Assembly: GCA_004294445.1 (NCBI GenBank)
Contig: REAZ01000018.1
Coordinates: forward strand, 1 to 64,000
DNA from: Cytophagales bacterium
GTDB lineage: Bacteria > Bacteroidota > Bacteroidia > Cytophagales > Thermoflexibacteraceae
Direction: 5' to 3'
DNA: 64,000 nt
The notes below the pieces were generated by a model. It was given only the letters and a program-made list of their open reading frames with translations. It did no database searches and was not told the origin of the DNA. Positions 44,657 through 53,929 of the stretch are shown here, piece after piece. The translations under genes were made by a program, and so were the position numbers. Position 1 is the first letter of the stretch. Every line of letters starts with the position of its first letter.

Positions 44657-45289
44657 TTATAACTTTTGAGCTATCATCAGCCCATCGCGCAGCGGCAGTA
44701 GCGTATTGCTTACTCGCTCGTCTTGTTGTATTTTTTCGTTAAAATGCCTGATTGCCTGCGTGTCTTTGTCTTGCTTATCCAGCACTTTGCCGTACCAAAG
44801 TACATTATCAGCAATGATGAAGCCTCCTTTTCTCACTTTGTCGAATACCAAATCGTAATAATTGGCGTAGTTGAGTTTGTCTGCATCTATGAAAACCATG
44901 TCAAAAGTTTCGTCCAAGGCAGGAATGAGCTGCATCGCATTGCCAATCAGGAGTTTTATTTTTGAGGATAGCCCCGCCTCCGAAATATATTTGCTTATCA
45001 TTTCTTCCATTTCCTCATTTACTTCGAGGGTGTAGAGCAAGCCATCTTCTGCCAAACCTTGTGCCAAGCAAATAGCCGAATAGCCCGTAAAAGTCCCAAT
45101 TTCCAACACTCGGCGCGGGCGAAGCATTTGCGAAAAAGTAGCCAGCATATTCCCCTGCAAATGCCCAGAGAGCATTCTTGCCTGTAATACATTCGCATAG
45201 GTATCCCGATTGAGCCTCCCTAAGACCTCGCTTTCGGGCGTAGAATGTGCTGCTGCATACTTCTCTATTTCCTGATGAACGATATACAT
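44657..45289 (-). CDS. O-methyltransferase family 3 (class I SAM-dependent)
   Basis: S-adenosylmethionine-dependent methyltransferase of the catechol/caffeoyl-CoA O-methyltransferase family. The SAM-binding motif VLEIGTFTGYSAICLA lies near residues 60-75, the metal-binding MVFIDADKLNYANYYD near 130-145, and IIADNVLWYGKV (with the metal-binding DN) after it. The 210 residues are normal. The substrate is probably a small catechol or acyl-phenol; nothing nearby identifies it. It lies 45 bp downstream of the VF530 gene on the same strand. Confidence 0.9.
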   Translation of the reverse strand: MYIVHQEIEKYAAAHSTPESEVLGRLNRDTYANVLQARMLSGHLQGNMLATFSQMLRPRRVLEIGTFTGYSAICLAQGLAEDGLLYTLEVNEEMEEMISKYISEAGLSSKIKLLIGNAMQLIPALDETFDMVFIDADKLNYANYYDLVFDKVRKGGFIIADNVLWYGKVLDKQDKDTQAIRHFNEKIQQDERVSNTLLPLRDGLMIAQKL

Positions 45290-45334
45290 AAGTGATAAAT
45301 AAAATTCTGATATTTTTTTATTTTGATGAGGTTG

Positions 45335-45595
45335 CTATAAATGCAGGTCGTCCTCTTTTTTTTGGGCTGCTTGTCGCTCTTTTCTCAGCGTATAAATATA
45401 TAAACTTTCCACTTTCGTTCTTGCCCAAGCCGTTTTTCGCAAAAAAGTAAGACTCGATTTAATGCTCGGATTCTCATTAAAACAGCGAATATTTATTTTT
45501 TCACCCAATACTTCCCAGCCATACGAGCCTACCAAATGCTCTAAAATCATTTCTAAGGTCTTGCCATGCAAGGGGTTATTTTTCTGATTTGACAT
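45335..45595 (-). CDS. VF530 family (DUF2132) small DNA-binding-like protein
   Basis: An 86-residue protein matching VF530: the core [24 protein letters not shown] and [26 protein letters not shown] is highly typical. A structure from this family shows a possible nucleic-acid-binding fold, but its role is unknown. It is followed by the O-methyltransferase gene on the same strand and divergent from the helicase gene. Confidence 0.9.
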   Translation of the reverse strand: MSNQKNNPLHGKTLEMILEHLVGSYGWEVLGEKINIRCFNENPSIKSSLTFLRKTAWARTKVESLYIYTLRKERQAAQKKEDDLHL

Positions 45596-45704
45596 ATTTT
45601 GCCAGTATTAAAAAATAGGAGATTTACAAAATAGTTTTCACGCACGCTGCGTAGTAATTTAGCCAATGTAATTTGGGAAAGCTACAAAGGTGGAAAAAAA
45701 TCCT

Positions 45705-45712
45705 TAACTTTG
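45705..45712 (+). promoter_or_regulatory. Possible -7 box of the DbpA-like gene (leaderless)
   Basis: TAACTTTG ends 4 bases before the ATG at 45717, so transcription would begin at or just after the start codon. No -33 TTG is at normal distance (the nearest, TTTGG at 45672-45676, is 29 bases upstream). Confidence 0.4.
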
Positions 45713-45716
45713 TAGC

Positions 45717-47051
45717 ATGAAATCATTTGAAATTTCTCCGAAGACACTCGCCAATCTTGGCATCGAGAGCCTAAATGAAATGCAAATTGCTGCAAATCAG
45801 GAGATACAAGACAAAAAAAATGTATTGCTGTTAGCCCCGACAGGTTCGGGCAAAACATTGGCTTTTCTTTTGCCAATAGCCAATCTCTTAGACGCGAATA
45901 CAAAAGGTATTCAATGCCTAATCTTAGTGCCTTCGCGAGAGTTAGCCCTTCAAATAGAGCAAGTATGGCGAAAAATAGCAACAGGCTTCAAAGTAAATAC
46001 TTGCTACGGCGGGCATTCGGTGCAAACCGAAGTACAAAATTTGACAGAAGTGCCTACAGTTTTGATAGGTACTCCTGGCAGAATTTGCGACCATATCCAA
46101 CGCCAAAGTATTAGCCTAAAAGACACACAAATATTAGTCTTAGATGAGTTTGATAAGTCGTTGGCAATGGGTTTTGAGCAGGAAATGGGGTTCATTGTCC
46201 AAAAGTTGCATAAATTAGAAAAACGCATTTTGGTTTCGGCAACTTCTCAGTTAAAAATTCCCGAATTTGTAGGCATAAAGCAACCTACCTTAGTAGATTT
46301 TACCAAAACTCAGGAGAAAACTACAGATGGCTTAGTGCTAAAAACGGTGATTAGCGAAGGCAAAGACAAAATGCTTACTTTGTTTCGCTTGCTTTGTTTT
46401 CTGGGAGAAGAATCTACGCTGATTTTCTGCAACTTGCGTGAAACTGCCGAGCAAACTTGCCAAGCCTTGCAAGAAAAAGGCTTAGAAGTAGCCTTTTTTC
46501 ATGGCAAAATGGAGCAGTTGGATAGGGAGAAAACATTGGTAAATTTTCGTAATCGGAGCGTTACTTTTTTGCTCGCTTCCGATTTGGCAGCCAGAGGATT
46601 AGATATTCCCGCAGTCAAAAACGTGATTCACTACGAATTGCCGTTTAATCACGAAGATTTTACACACCGCAACGGGCGCACAGCACGCATGAACGCCGAA
46701 GGAACGGCATATTTGATGCTCGAAGAAGGGGAAACGAAGCCGTCTTATTTGCAGCAACTGCCAAATGAATTTAGAATTCCGAAGAAAACTTCCCTGCCAA
46801 AGCCAAGTGAATGGGCTACGCTTTACGTGAGCGGGGGCAAAAAAAATAAAATTAGCAAAATAGATATTGTTGGCTTTTTATCAAAAAAAGGTAGTTTGGA
46901 AAAAGACGATATTGGACTGATAGAAGTGATGGATTTTATGTCTTTTGTGGCAGTGAAAAAGCACAAAATCAATAGCTTGCTAAAGTTGGTGCAAGGCGAA
47001 AAAATGAAAGGGGAAAAATACAAAATAGAATTGGCTAAAGTAAAAAAATAA
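45717..47051 (+). CDS. dbpA: DEAD-box RNA helicase, DbpA-like
   Basis: ATP-dependent RNA helicase probably acting in large-subunit ribosome assembly. Motifs in order: APTGSGKTL (I), VPSRELALQ (Ia), GTPGRI (Ib), VLDEFDKS (II, DEFD instead of DEAD), SATSQ (III), and the C-terminal domain with ARGLDI and HRNGRTARM (V and VI). The final 75 residues (TLYVSGGKKNKISKIDIVGFLSKKG...) match the DbpA RNA-binding domain that recognises 23S rRNA hairpin 92. Length 444. DEFD variants occur in related Bacteroidota DbpA proteins, so this need not impair activity. Confidence 0.9.
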   Translation: MKSFEISPKTLANLGIESLNEMQIAANQEIQDKKNVLLLAPTGSGKTLAFLLPIANLLDANTKGIQCLILVPSRELALQIEQVWRKIATGFKVNTCYGGHSVQTEVQNLTEVPTVLIGTPGRICDHIQRQSISLKDTQILVLDEFDKSLAMGFEQEMGFIVQKLHKLEKRILVSATSQLKIPEFVGIKQPTLVDFTKTQEKTTDGLVLKTVISEGKDKMLTLFRLLCFLGEESTLIFCNLRETAEQTCQALQEKGLEVAFFHGKMEQLDREKTLVNFRNRSVTFLLASDLAARGLDIPAVKNVIHYELPFNHEDFTHRNGRTARMNAEGTAYLMLEEGETKPSYLQQLPNEFRIPKKTSLPKPSEWATLYVSGGKKNKISKIDIVGFLSKKGSLEKDDIGLIEVMDFMSFVAVKKHKINSLLKLVQGEKMKGEKYKIELAKVKK

Positions 47052-47081
47052 TTGTATTAAACTTTCTTTAGCTCAAAAAAA

Positions 47082-47116
47082 TGAGGTTTGAAAATGCCTG
47101 TCATTTTCAAACCTCA
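47082..47116. terminator. Bidirectional terminator between the helicase and tricorn-like genes
   Basis: A perfect 15-bp stem, TGAGGTTTGAAAATG and CATTTTCAAACCTCA, with a CCTGT loop, between the convergent genes. Confidence 0.75.
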
Positions 47117-47146
47117 AATAACCTAAAGCCTATTTAAGAAAATCGC

Positions 47147-50100
47147 TTATTCTCCAATGCCTACGGGCTTTCCGCCTTTTTTCATTAGTTCCTGCACTGC
47201 CTTTTCTACTTGTTGGTCTTTTCCTTTTCTGAGTACGGCAGGCTCATTTTTTATTTTTACATCAGGCTCTAACTGAGTATTTTCTGCATATTTACCTTGC
47301 ATATCTACCATGCCTACCTGCGGGATTCCAAAATAAATAGTAGGGTCTATTTGCGTTTCCCACCAAACTGCCGTACCCGTACCAGGGACAGGCATCCCTA
47401 CCGTATTGCCAATGCTGTATGCCTTGAAAGCAAGCGGGAATAGATGAGCATCTGAATAGTTACTTTCCCCCATCAATAGCGTTACTGGCTTTGTCCATTT
47501 ACGCATAGGTTCTAAGCCCATTTTTTGCTCTCTTGGCACCATATCCATGTATTTTTTGCCACTTAGGAAAGTTGCCAAATCATCATGCAACCAGCCGCCG
47601 CCGTTGAATCGGGTGTCGACAATGAGTGATTCCTTCGTATTATTTCTGCCCAAAACCTCATCTACTACGGTGCGGAAACTGCCATCGTCCATGCCTCTTA
47701 CGTGTACGTAACCCACTTTTCCGCCAGAAAGCTCTTCGGTTTCCTTCCTACGGTTTTCTACCCATCTCCTATAAAGCAATTCATTTTCCTCGCCCCTGCT
47801 AATTGGTTTCAAAGTTTCCTCGAAGCGTGTATTGGTAGTAGGGTCAAAAATAGAAAGCAAGGTCAATTTTCCTATTTTACGATTCAGCAAGCCATAAAAA
47901 TCTATTTCGGGCGTAATGTCGATGCCATCTATCTTCTCTATGATATGCCCAGCTCTTACTTTTGATTTGGCATTGTCCAAAGGACTTTTCTTGATGATTT
48001 CCGTGATTTTTAGCCCATTGCCTGCAAAAGTTTCATCATGGAAAATACCCAAAGAAGCCGTTGCATCTTCTGCATTTTGTGGGCGGCGGTAGCCACTGCC
48101 TGTATGTGAGGCATTTAATTCACCAAGCATTTCAGAAAGCATTTCCGTAAAATCGTAGTTATTGTTGATATAAGGGAGAAAACGCTGATATTCGTCATGG
48201 TAGAATTTCCAATCTACGCCATGCAAATTGGTTACATAAAATTTCTTTACTACCTGTCGCCAAGCGTGTTCGAAAATGTATGCTTTCTCCACCAAATAAT
48301 TCAGATTCATTTCTCCATTGATGCTTACAGGTTCTCTTTTTCCACTTTCGGCATCTATTTTCACAATATTTCCATTTGAAATGATAAAAATAGACTTGCC
48401 ATCTTTGGTCATCTCCATGCCAAAGCCCGCATCTTTTACCAAGAGTTTCGTTTCTTTGGTGCGCGTTTCTGTTACCCACAAATCTGAGCCTTTCTCAAAA
48501 CGAGCCAAATAATATAATTTTTCGCCATTTGGGGAAAGTACGGCATCATTCAATCGCGAGGAGTGGAGCGTAAGGCGAACTTTGCGGTCAGCAATGCCAT
48601 CAAGTTCGAGCGTAAGTAGCTTTTTCGTGTCAGCACTTGCTTTGTCGTCCTTTTTTTCTTCTTTTTTCTCCTCTTTCTTTTCCTTGTCTTCGCTTTCTTT
48701 CAAAAGTGCAAAATCTTCTTTGCTCAATTTGAAGCGGTCAAAAGCCTCTTGTGTAAAAAACATTCCATACACATCTTGCTCGCCACCCCAAGAACCATGA
48801 TTTTTCATACCATCTCTATCGGCAAACCAGATGAACATTTTGCCTTCCATCATCCACTTGCCTACTCCGTCAGAGTAGCCGCTATTCGAAAGATTGATAG
48901 GTTCGCTTTTGCCATCTGCGGCAACCAAGCCCACTTCTCCCACAAAAACTTGCCCTCCTTTGGGAATAAAATCTATCAAGAACCACTTGCTATCGGGCGA
49001 CCATTGATAATATTGGTCGCCATCAGAATAGGAATAATTGTAAGTTCCTTTCAAGACAGTACGTGAACTTTTACCTTCTATGTTATATACTTTCAGCGTA
49101 GTACGTTCTTCCAAATAGGCAACCTCCTTGCCATCAGGAGAGAATGAAGGTTGAAATTCCTCCGCTTGCGTAGCTACTACAGCCTCCTCTTTTAAAATAG
49201 TAGAAGCATAAAAATAGGGTTCTTCCTTGCGAACGATGGAGGTTTTGTAAATATCCCAGTTGTTGTTTCTTTCTGCCGCATAAACGAGTGATTTTCCGTC
49301 AGGGCTGAAACTTACCGTTCTTTCTTGCTGTGGTGTGTTGGTAATTCTTTTGGTGATTCCGCCCTCTACCGAAGTTACGAAAACCTCTCCTCTGAATACG
49401 AAAGCAATTTCTTTCCCATTTGGCGAAAGGGACATTTCTGTAGCTCCACCACCAATCGGCACTATTTTTTCCGTATTGAGTCTTCCATCAATCATCACTT
49501 GCACGCTTACTTTTTGCGGCTGCCCTCCTTCTTTCTGTGTATAAATTTCGCCATTGTAGCCAAAACAAAGTGTGCCGTTGTCTGCCTTGCTCAGAAAGCG
49601 AACAGGGTGTTTGGCATATTTGGTAATTTGCTCGGCTTGACCGCCAGAAGTGCTTGATTTCCAAATATTAAAAGAACCAGATTGTTCGCTTAAATAATAA
49701 AATTCACTTTCATTTTTTCCGAAAACGGGGTTGCGGTCTTCGCCATTAAAAGTAGAAAGTTGAGTATATTTGTCAGCAGCAATGTCATAAACCCATACAT
49801 CTCTTGTTACTGACGAAGTGTGGTGCTTTCGCCAATCGTCTTCGTAGCCTTTCCAATCGTGGAAAATGAGTTTTTTGCCATCTTTGCTATATTTTGCATA
49901 TTCTGCTTGAAAATCTAAGAGCATTTTCGCCTGCCCACCTTTGGCAGAAACGGTATATAATTGGTCAAAAAGGCGTGGAAACTGGCTATTGCTTGCACCA
50001 CTCATACGATTCCCTTGAAAAATTACACTTTTATCATCAGGAGAAAAATCACTTGGCAGGTCATTGCCAGAGTGATAGGTGAGGCGTTTTGCTTCACCAC

Positions 50101-50413
50101 CCGTAGCAGGCATCACAAATACATCAAAGTTGCCGTAACGGTCTGAGGCAAAAGCAATTGACTTACTATCGTGCGACCAAATCGGCATAAAATCATAGCC
50201 CTCGTGTAGGGTAAGTGGCACAGCCTGCCCGCCCGCACTTGGCACTCGGTACAAATCACCTTTGTAGGTAAAAACTATCGTCTGCCCATCGGGAGAAAGT
50301 GAAGGATAACGCATCCAAAGCGGATTTTCCTGAGCAAGAGCCACATGGTGAAAGATACCTACAGATACCAAAAAGAAACAGGCAAAAAGCCTATTCAGGA
50401 GAGTTTTTTTCAT
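47147..50413 (-). CDS. Tricorn-like S41 protease with PD40 propeller
   Basis: Large exported serine protease of the tricorn family. A signal peptide (about 1-28) leads into beta-propeller repeats with SPDGQTIVF, SPDDKSVIF and SPDGKSLVY-like blades (about 35-370, more to 560). An acidic low-complexity part follows (about 575-600, KEKKEEKKEEKK), then a PDZ domain (about 820-880, GLKITEIIKKSPLD) and the S41 catalytic domain with NGGGWLHDD and the nucleophile serine in ESNYSDAHLFPLAFK. The catalytic serine pattern differs slightly from tricorn but is in place. Length 1088. It probably degrades peptides in the periplasm. The Ycf48-like gene is 117 bp upstream on the same strand. Confidence 0.9.
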   Translation of the reverse strand: MKKTLLNRLFACFFLVSVGIFHHVALAQENPLWMRYPSLSPDGQTIVFTYKGDLYRVPSAGGQAVPLTLHEGYDFMPIWSHDSKSIAFASDRYGNFDVFVMPATGGEAKRLTYHSGNDLPSDFSPDDKSVIFQGNRMSGASNSQFPRLFDQLYTVSAKGGQAKMLLDFQAEYAKYSKDGKKLIFHDWKGYEDDWRKHHTSSVTRDVWVYDIAADKYTQLSTFNGEDRNPVFGKNESEFYYLSEQSGSFNIWKSSTSGGQAEQITKYAKHPVRFLSKADNGTLCFGYNGEIYTQKEGGQPQKVSVQVMIDGRLNTEKIVPIGGGATEMSLSPNGKEIAFVFRGEVFVTSVEGGITKRITNTPQQERTVSFSPDGKSLVYAAERNNNWDIYKTSIVRKEEPYFYASTILKEEAVVATQAEEFQPSFSPDGKEVAYLEERTTLKVYNIEGKSSRTVLKGTYNYSYSDGDQYYQWSPDSKWFLIDFIPKGGQVFVGEVGLVAADGKSEPINLSNSGYSDGVGKWMMEGKMFIWFADRDGMKNHGSWGGEQDVYGMFFTQEAFDRFKLSKEDFALLKESEDKEKKEEKKEEKKDDKASADTKKLLTLELDGIADRKVRLTLHSSRLNDAVLSPNGEKLYYLARFEKGSDLWVTETRTKETKLLVKDAGFGMEMTKDGKSIFIISNGNIVKIDAESGKREPVSINGEMNLNYLVEKAYIFEHAWRQVVKKFYVTNLHGVDWKFYHDEYQRFLPYINNNYDFTEMLSEMLGELNASHTGSGYRRPQNAEDATASLGIFHDETFAGNGLKITEIIKKSPLDNAKSKVRAGHIIEKIDGIDITPEIDFYGLLNRKIGKLTLLSIFDPTTNTRFEETLKPISRGEENELLYRRWVENRRKETEELSGGKVGYVHVRGMDDGSFRTVVDEVLGRNNTKESLIVDTRFNGGGWLHDDLATFLSGKKYMDMVPREQKMGLEPMRKWTKPVTLLMGESNYSDAHLFPLAFKAYSIGNTVGMPVPGTGTAVWWETQIDPTIYFGIPQVGMVDMQGKYAENTQLEPDVKIKNEPAVLRKGKDQQVEKAVQELMKKGGKPVGIGE

Positions 50414-50529
50414 AATTTGTTAATTTTATGGTAAATTTTATTAATCAGGAAAGAACAGCGTATTGTCGTCATGCGAAAGTAGCATAATTCTGAAATATTT
50501 TTGCGTATTCAAAGGAAAATAATGTTTTG

Positions 50530-51564
50530 CTATCTGATAATCTTGTCGTCAAACTTTACGATAGCCCCCTTACCGCCTACGGCAAATCCTATTTTCCCTG
50601 CAAAACTTACCGCATGGAAAATACTATCATCTATTTTCGTCCAGTTTTTTCCAAAGTCAGTAGAGTAGCAAGTGCCATCTCCTACGGCTATCAAAATTTT
50701 CTTCTTATAAATGGCTACAGCCTCTTTTAAGCCTGCGGGCTGTGTGGTAGGTGAAGTCTGCCAAGTTTTGCCGCCGTCTTGCGTGCTGTTTATGTTGGAA
50801 CTTGCATCTTTGGTCTGAACATAATCACCTCCTATGGCTATGCCAAGGTTTTTATCCCAAAATCTCAAGCCAAAGATTCCTGCACTTTTTCCTGCCTTAA
50901 GTAGCGTTTCGCTCACTTGCCAAGTTTGCCCTCTGTCGTGAGTGAAAAAAGTACGCCCTACCTTGCCGCCGCCTGTGCCTATCCAAGCACTTGATTTTCC
51001 AAAAGTTACAATGCTTGTACCGCTTGCTGCAAAAGCTGCCTCCCCTATTTGAACGGCAGGAAGTTTGTCAGGACTTATTCTGTTCCACGTATTTCCACCG
51101 TCATTGGTAAGGAGTATGTAAAATTTACCACCGATAGGGTCGCCAAAGGCAATGCCGTTTTTCTTGTCCCAAAAATCAATGCCATCTAAAAAAACGCCCT
51201 TTTCTTGGGTTTGGAAAACGATTTTCCAAGTTTTGCCTCCGTCTGTAGTTTTATAGATTTTTGCCTTGCCTTTTTCGCCTTCGCCCGCACTCATCAGTAT
51301 CGCTACTTTGCCGTCAAAGGCATGGACATCTCTGAAATCTAAGCTATCTGCGTTCGGTACGGTTTGCACCCGCCAAGTAGCTCCACTATCTATCGTGCGA
51401 ATTACCGTACCTTTCGAGCCACCAATCCAGCAAACTTTCTCATTTGCCGTATGCACTGCCCTAAAATTAGCGGTAGTATTTACCTTTTGGGCTACCCACT
51501 GCGCATAAGCAGGGGAAAAAGTAGTTAAAGAAAATATTATTAAAAGAAAGTATTTATTTTGCAT
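50530..51564 (-). CDS. Ycf48-like beta-propeller secreted protein
   Basis: An exported 344-residue protein with signal peptide (about 1-21) and repeated blades containing Asp-box/BNR motifs, such as TTDGGKTWKIVF, TNDGGNTWNRIS, THDRGQTWQVSE and TQDGGKTWQTSP. The set resembles Ycf48/HCF136, the photosystem II assembly factor fold, but in Bacteroidota such proteins are non-photosynthetic and of unknown role. It lies upstream of the tricorn-like gene; both are beta-propeller envelope proteins. Confidence 0.87.
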   Translation of the reverse strand: MQNKYFLLIIFSLTTFSPAYAQWVAQKVNTTANFRAVHTANEKVCWIGGSKGTVIRTIDSGATWRVQTVPNADSLDFRDVHAFDGKVAILMSAGEGEKGKAKIYKTTDGGKTWKIVFQTQEKGVFLDGIDFWDKKNGIAFGDPIGGKFYILLTNDGGNTWNRISPDKLPAVQIGEAAFAASGTSIVTFGKSSAWIGTGGGKVGRTFFTHDRGQTWQVSETLLKAGKSAGIFGLRFWDKNLGIAIGGDYVQTKDASSNINSTQDGGKTWQTSPTTQPAGLKEAVAIYKKKILIAVGDGTCYSTDFGKNWTKIDDSIFHAVSFAGKIGFAVGGKGAIVKFDDKIIR

Positions 51565-51710
51565 AAGTATATTTTATTTTTTAGTAAATTCACCAAATAG
51601 TTCTGAAACAAACAAGCAAATACGAACTATTATTTTAAAATTTCGTAAAAGTAGTCTGTATCGCTCCCATCTAAAAGTCTGATTTCATTTTTTATCACGA
51701 TAGACTTTTA

Positions 51711-52889
51711 ATGAATAAAAAACATTCACATACTTTTCAATATACTCTTTTTGGGATAGCATTTGGTTTTTGTTTTCCTGTGCTTTCTATATTGGCAGAT
51801 GTATTAATCTTTCATGATTTAGGCATGAACCTTGAAAGTATATACAAGATTCATCAAATCAATAAATTACATTTTGTCATAGATACGGCACCGCTATTTT
51901 TGGGGCTTTCTTTTGGTTTGGCAGGTGTTTTTTATGACAAGGTGAGCCGTATGAATAGTAGCTTACAAGTGATGATTAAAACGCAAAATAAATTTGCAGA
52001 GGAATTGCAAGTATCGAATCAGCAGTTAGAGGAAAGTACGGAAGAACTCAATCAGAAAAATGAAGAAATTGCGGTGCAGAATGAGGAACTAACCGTTCAG
52101 AAGAAAAAATTTGAAAGTGCGTTCTCTCGCTTAGAAGAAAGTATCAATTACGCCAAGCGGATTCCACAAGCAATTTTGCCTTCTATGAGCCAGTTTGCCG
52201 ATATTACTCCTCACTTCTTTGTGATTAATAAACCCAAAGACATTGTAGGGGGAGATTTTTATTGGGCTACGCAAAGAGGCGGTCAGTTTCTAATTGCTGC
52301 GGGGGACTGCACGGGTCATGGCGTTGCGGGGGCATTCATGGCGGTTATTGCGGTTTCTATTCTCAACTATTTGGTGAACGAACGAAGACTTGTTTCGCCC
52401 GCACATATTCTACAGCAAGCTGACCAAAGACTTTTGAATACCCTGCATCAATCTACCCAAACAAATACAAAAGACCGCATAAATGAAGGTTTTGACATTA
52501 CAATATGCCTGATAAATCCAGAAATGAAGCGAATTTCTTTTGCAAGTGCCAGAAGACCTTTGCTGTTTTTCTCAAATGGCAAATTGCATGAAACAAAGGG
52601 AGACAAAACACCCGTAGGGAGCATGCAGTACGGAGCAAAAGCGTTTAATGAGCATACTATTTACTACAACACAGACGATACTTTTTATCTGTTCACTGAC
52701 GGCTATACTGACCAGTTTGGTGGAGCAAATAATGAAAAATTTAAGATTCATCGCTTGCGAACCCTGCTTACAGAAATACAAGACAAAGAAATATCTGTCC
52801 AAAAAGACCTTCTTAAAACTAATATAGAGCGGTGGCAAGGGGCTTATGAGCAAACTGATGATATTTTGATGATGGGATTCAAAATGTAA
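51711..52889 (+). CDS. SpoIIE-type PP2C phosphatase with membrane anchor and coiled coil
   Basis: Dephosphorylates serine-phosphorylated STAS proteins, the counter-step to the kinase at 5.9 kb. Two N-terminal hydrophobic segments (about 11-33 and 57-75) are followed by a glutamine/glutamate-rich coiled coil (about 85-145, EELQVSNQQLEE) and the PPM catalytic domain (about 147-392). It shows the metal-binding GGDFYWA (D182), AGDCTGHGVAGAFM (D199) and FTDGYTDQFGG. It has the Bacteroidota-type YAKRIPQAILPS link before the domain. Length 392. It is monocistronic, with its own 115-bp upstream gap. Confidence 0.9.
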   Translation: MNKKHSHTFQYTLFGIAFGFCFPVLSILADVLIFHDLGMNLESIYKIHQINKLHFVIDTAPLFLGLSFGLAGVFYDKVSRMNSSLQVMIKTQNKFAEELQVSNQQLEESTEELNQKNEEIAVQNEELTVQKKKFESAFSRLEESINYAKRIPQAILPSMSQFADITPHFFVINKPKDIVGGDFYWATQRGGQFLIAAGDCTGHGVAGAFMAVIAVSILNYLVNERRLVSPAHILQQADQRLLNTLHQSTQTNTKDRINEGFDITICLINPEMKRISFASARRPLLFFSNGKLHETKGDKTPVGSMQYGAKAFNEHTIYYNTDDTFYLFTDGYTDQFGGANNEKFKIHRLRTLLTEIQDKEISVQKDLLKTNIERWQGAYEQTDDILMMGFKM

Positions 52890-52968
52890 TAAAGCTATCC
52901 AAAATAAAATATATCCTATAAAAAATCCTTATGTAACCAAAGTAACTTTAAAGCACGCATAATCTCCT

Positions 52969-52976
52969 TACCTTTG
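52969..52976 (+). promoter_or_regulatory. Predicted -7 box at the head of the sulfur island
   Basis: TACCTTTG fits TAnnTTTG, 29 bases before the ATG at 53005. A TTTA, one base off the -33 TTG, is at 52947-52950. Confidence 0.42.
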
Positions 52977-53004
52977 CACCATACAAAGTAAATAAAAACA
53001 AGAA

Positions 53005-53862
53005 ATGGAAATTATTGGTTATGTTGGTGCTTTATTCATGGGACTTTCGCTGGGGCTTATTGGCGGCGGCGGTTCTATTCTTACTGTTCCTATCTTAGTC
53101 TATTTGTTTGCTGTCGATCCTGTTTTAGCTACTTCTTACTCTCTTTTTATTGTAGGACTCACAAGTTTGGTAGGTTCTGCAAGCCACATCAGTCAGGGCA
53201 ATATTCATTGGCGCACTGCTTTTGTGTTTGGTTTGCCTTCCATCATTGGCGTTTACCTCACGCGTCTTTATGTAGTGCCTATTATTCCAAGAGAAATAGG
53301 AGAAATAGGAGATTTCATAATTACAAAACCTTTGTTCCTGCTTATGCTTTTTGCCGTAATTATGCTTTTGGCTTCTATTTCTATGATAAAAAAGCCCAAG
53401 AAAGAATTGCTAATTAGTAATGACAAATTACCAATGGCTAATGAACAACCTACAACTTCAAACAATCTCAAACAATCTCAAACCATAGAATACAACTACC
53501 CTTTAATCTTAGTAGAAGGTTTGGTAGTGGGCGGAATTACGGGCTTGGTAGGCGCAGGCGGTGGCTTTCTCATTATCCCTGCCCTTGTTTTATTGGCAAA
53601 ACTCCCAATGAAGCAGGCAATAGGAACTTCCTTAATCGTCATAGCGTTAAAATCTTTGATTGGCTTTACGGGAGATTTGAGCGGGAAAGAAATAATTGAT
53701 TGGCAGTTCTTGCTTGCCTTTGCAAGTATTGCCATAGTAGGCATTGTTGCAGGAAGTTTTTTTGCAAAAAAAATAAGCAACGAAATATTAAAACCTGCTT
53801 TTGGTTGGTTTGTGTTGGTGATGGGAATTTATATCATTGTAAAAGAATTGTTTTTGAAATAG
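53005..53862 (+). CDS. TauE/SafE family sulfite/sulfur anion exporter
   Basis: Predicted membrane transporter of the sulfite exporter family; given the neighbours it probably exports sulfite or sulfonates. The N-terminal GLSLGLIGGGGSILTVP and the second-half GGITGLVGAGGGFLIIPAL repeats are the TauE signature, with about eight helices in all. Length 285. The cytoplasmic/periplasmic loop between the halves (about residues 133-165) is encoded by a low-complexity sequence with a 10-bp tandem repeat and looks like an absorbed intergenic element. It begins the sulfur island. Confidence 0.87.
   Translation: MEIIGYVGALFMGLSLGLIGGGGSILTVPILVYLFAVDPVLATSYSLFIVGLTSLVGSASHISQGNIHWRTAFVFGLPSIIGVYLTRLYVVPIIPREIGEIGDFIITKPLFLLMLFAVIMLLASISMIKKPKKELLISNDKLPMANEQPTTSNNLKQSQTIEYNYPLILVEGLVVGGITGLVGAGGGFLIIPALVLLAKLPMKQAIGTSLIVIALKSLIGFTGDLSGKEIIDWQFLLAFASIAIVGIVAGSFFAKKISNEILKPAFGWFVLVMGIYIIVKELFLK
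53405..53484. repeat. Low-complexity repeat inside the TauE-type gene
   Basis: A 10-bp unit TCAAACAATC is repeated 2.7 times (53458-53484), preceded by AATTAGTAATGACAAATTACC-like intergenic text. A diverged inverted copy (GGTTTGAGGTTGTTTGAAAT) lies at 53874-53895 in the gap after the gene. Confidence 0.65.
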
Positions 53863-53929
53863 TTGATTTTGAGGGTTTGAGGTTGTTTGAAATGGTTAAA
53901 AAGAACTTCGTGCCTTAGTAATAAAAAAA

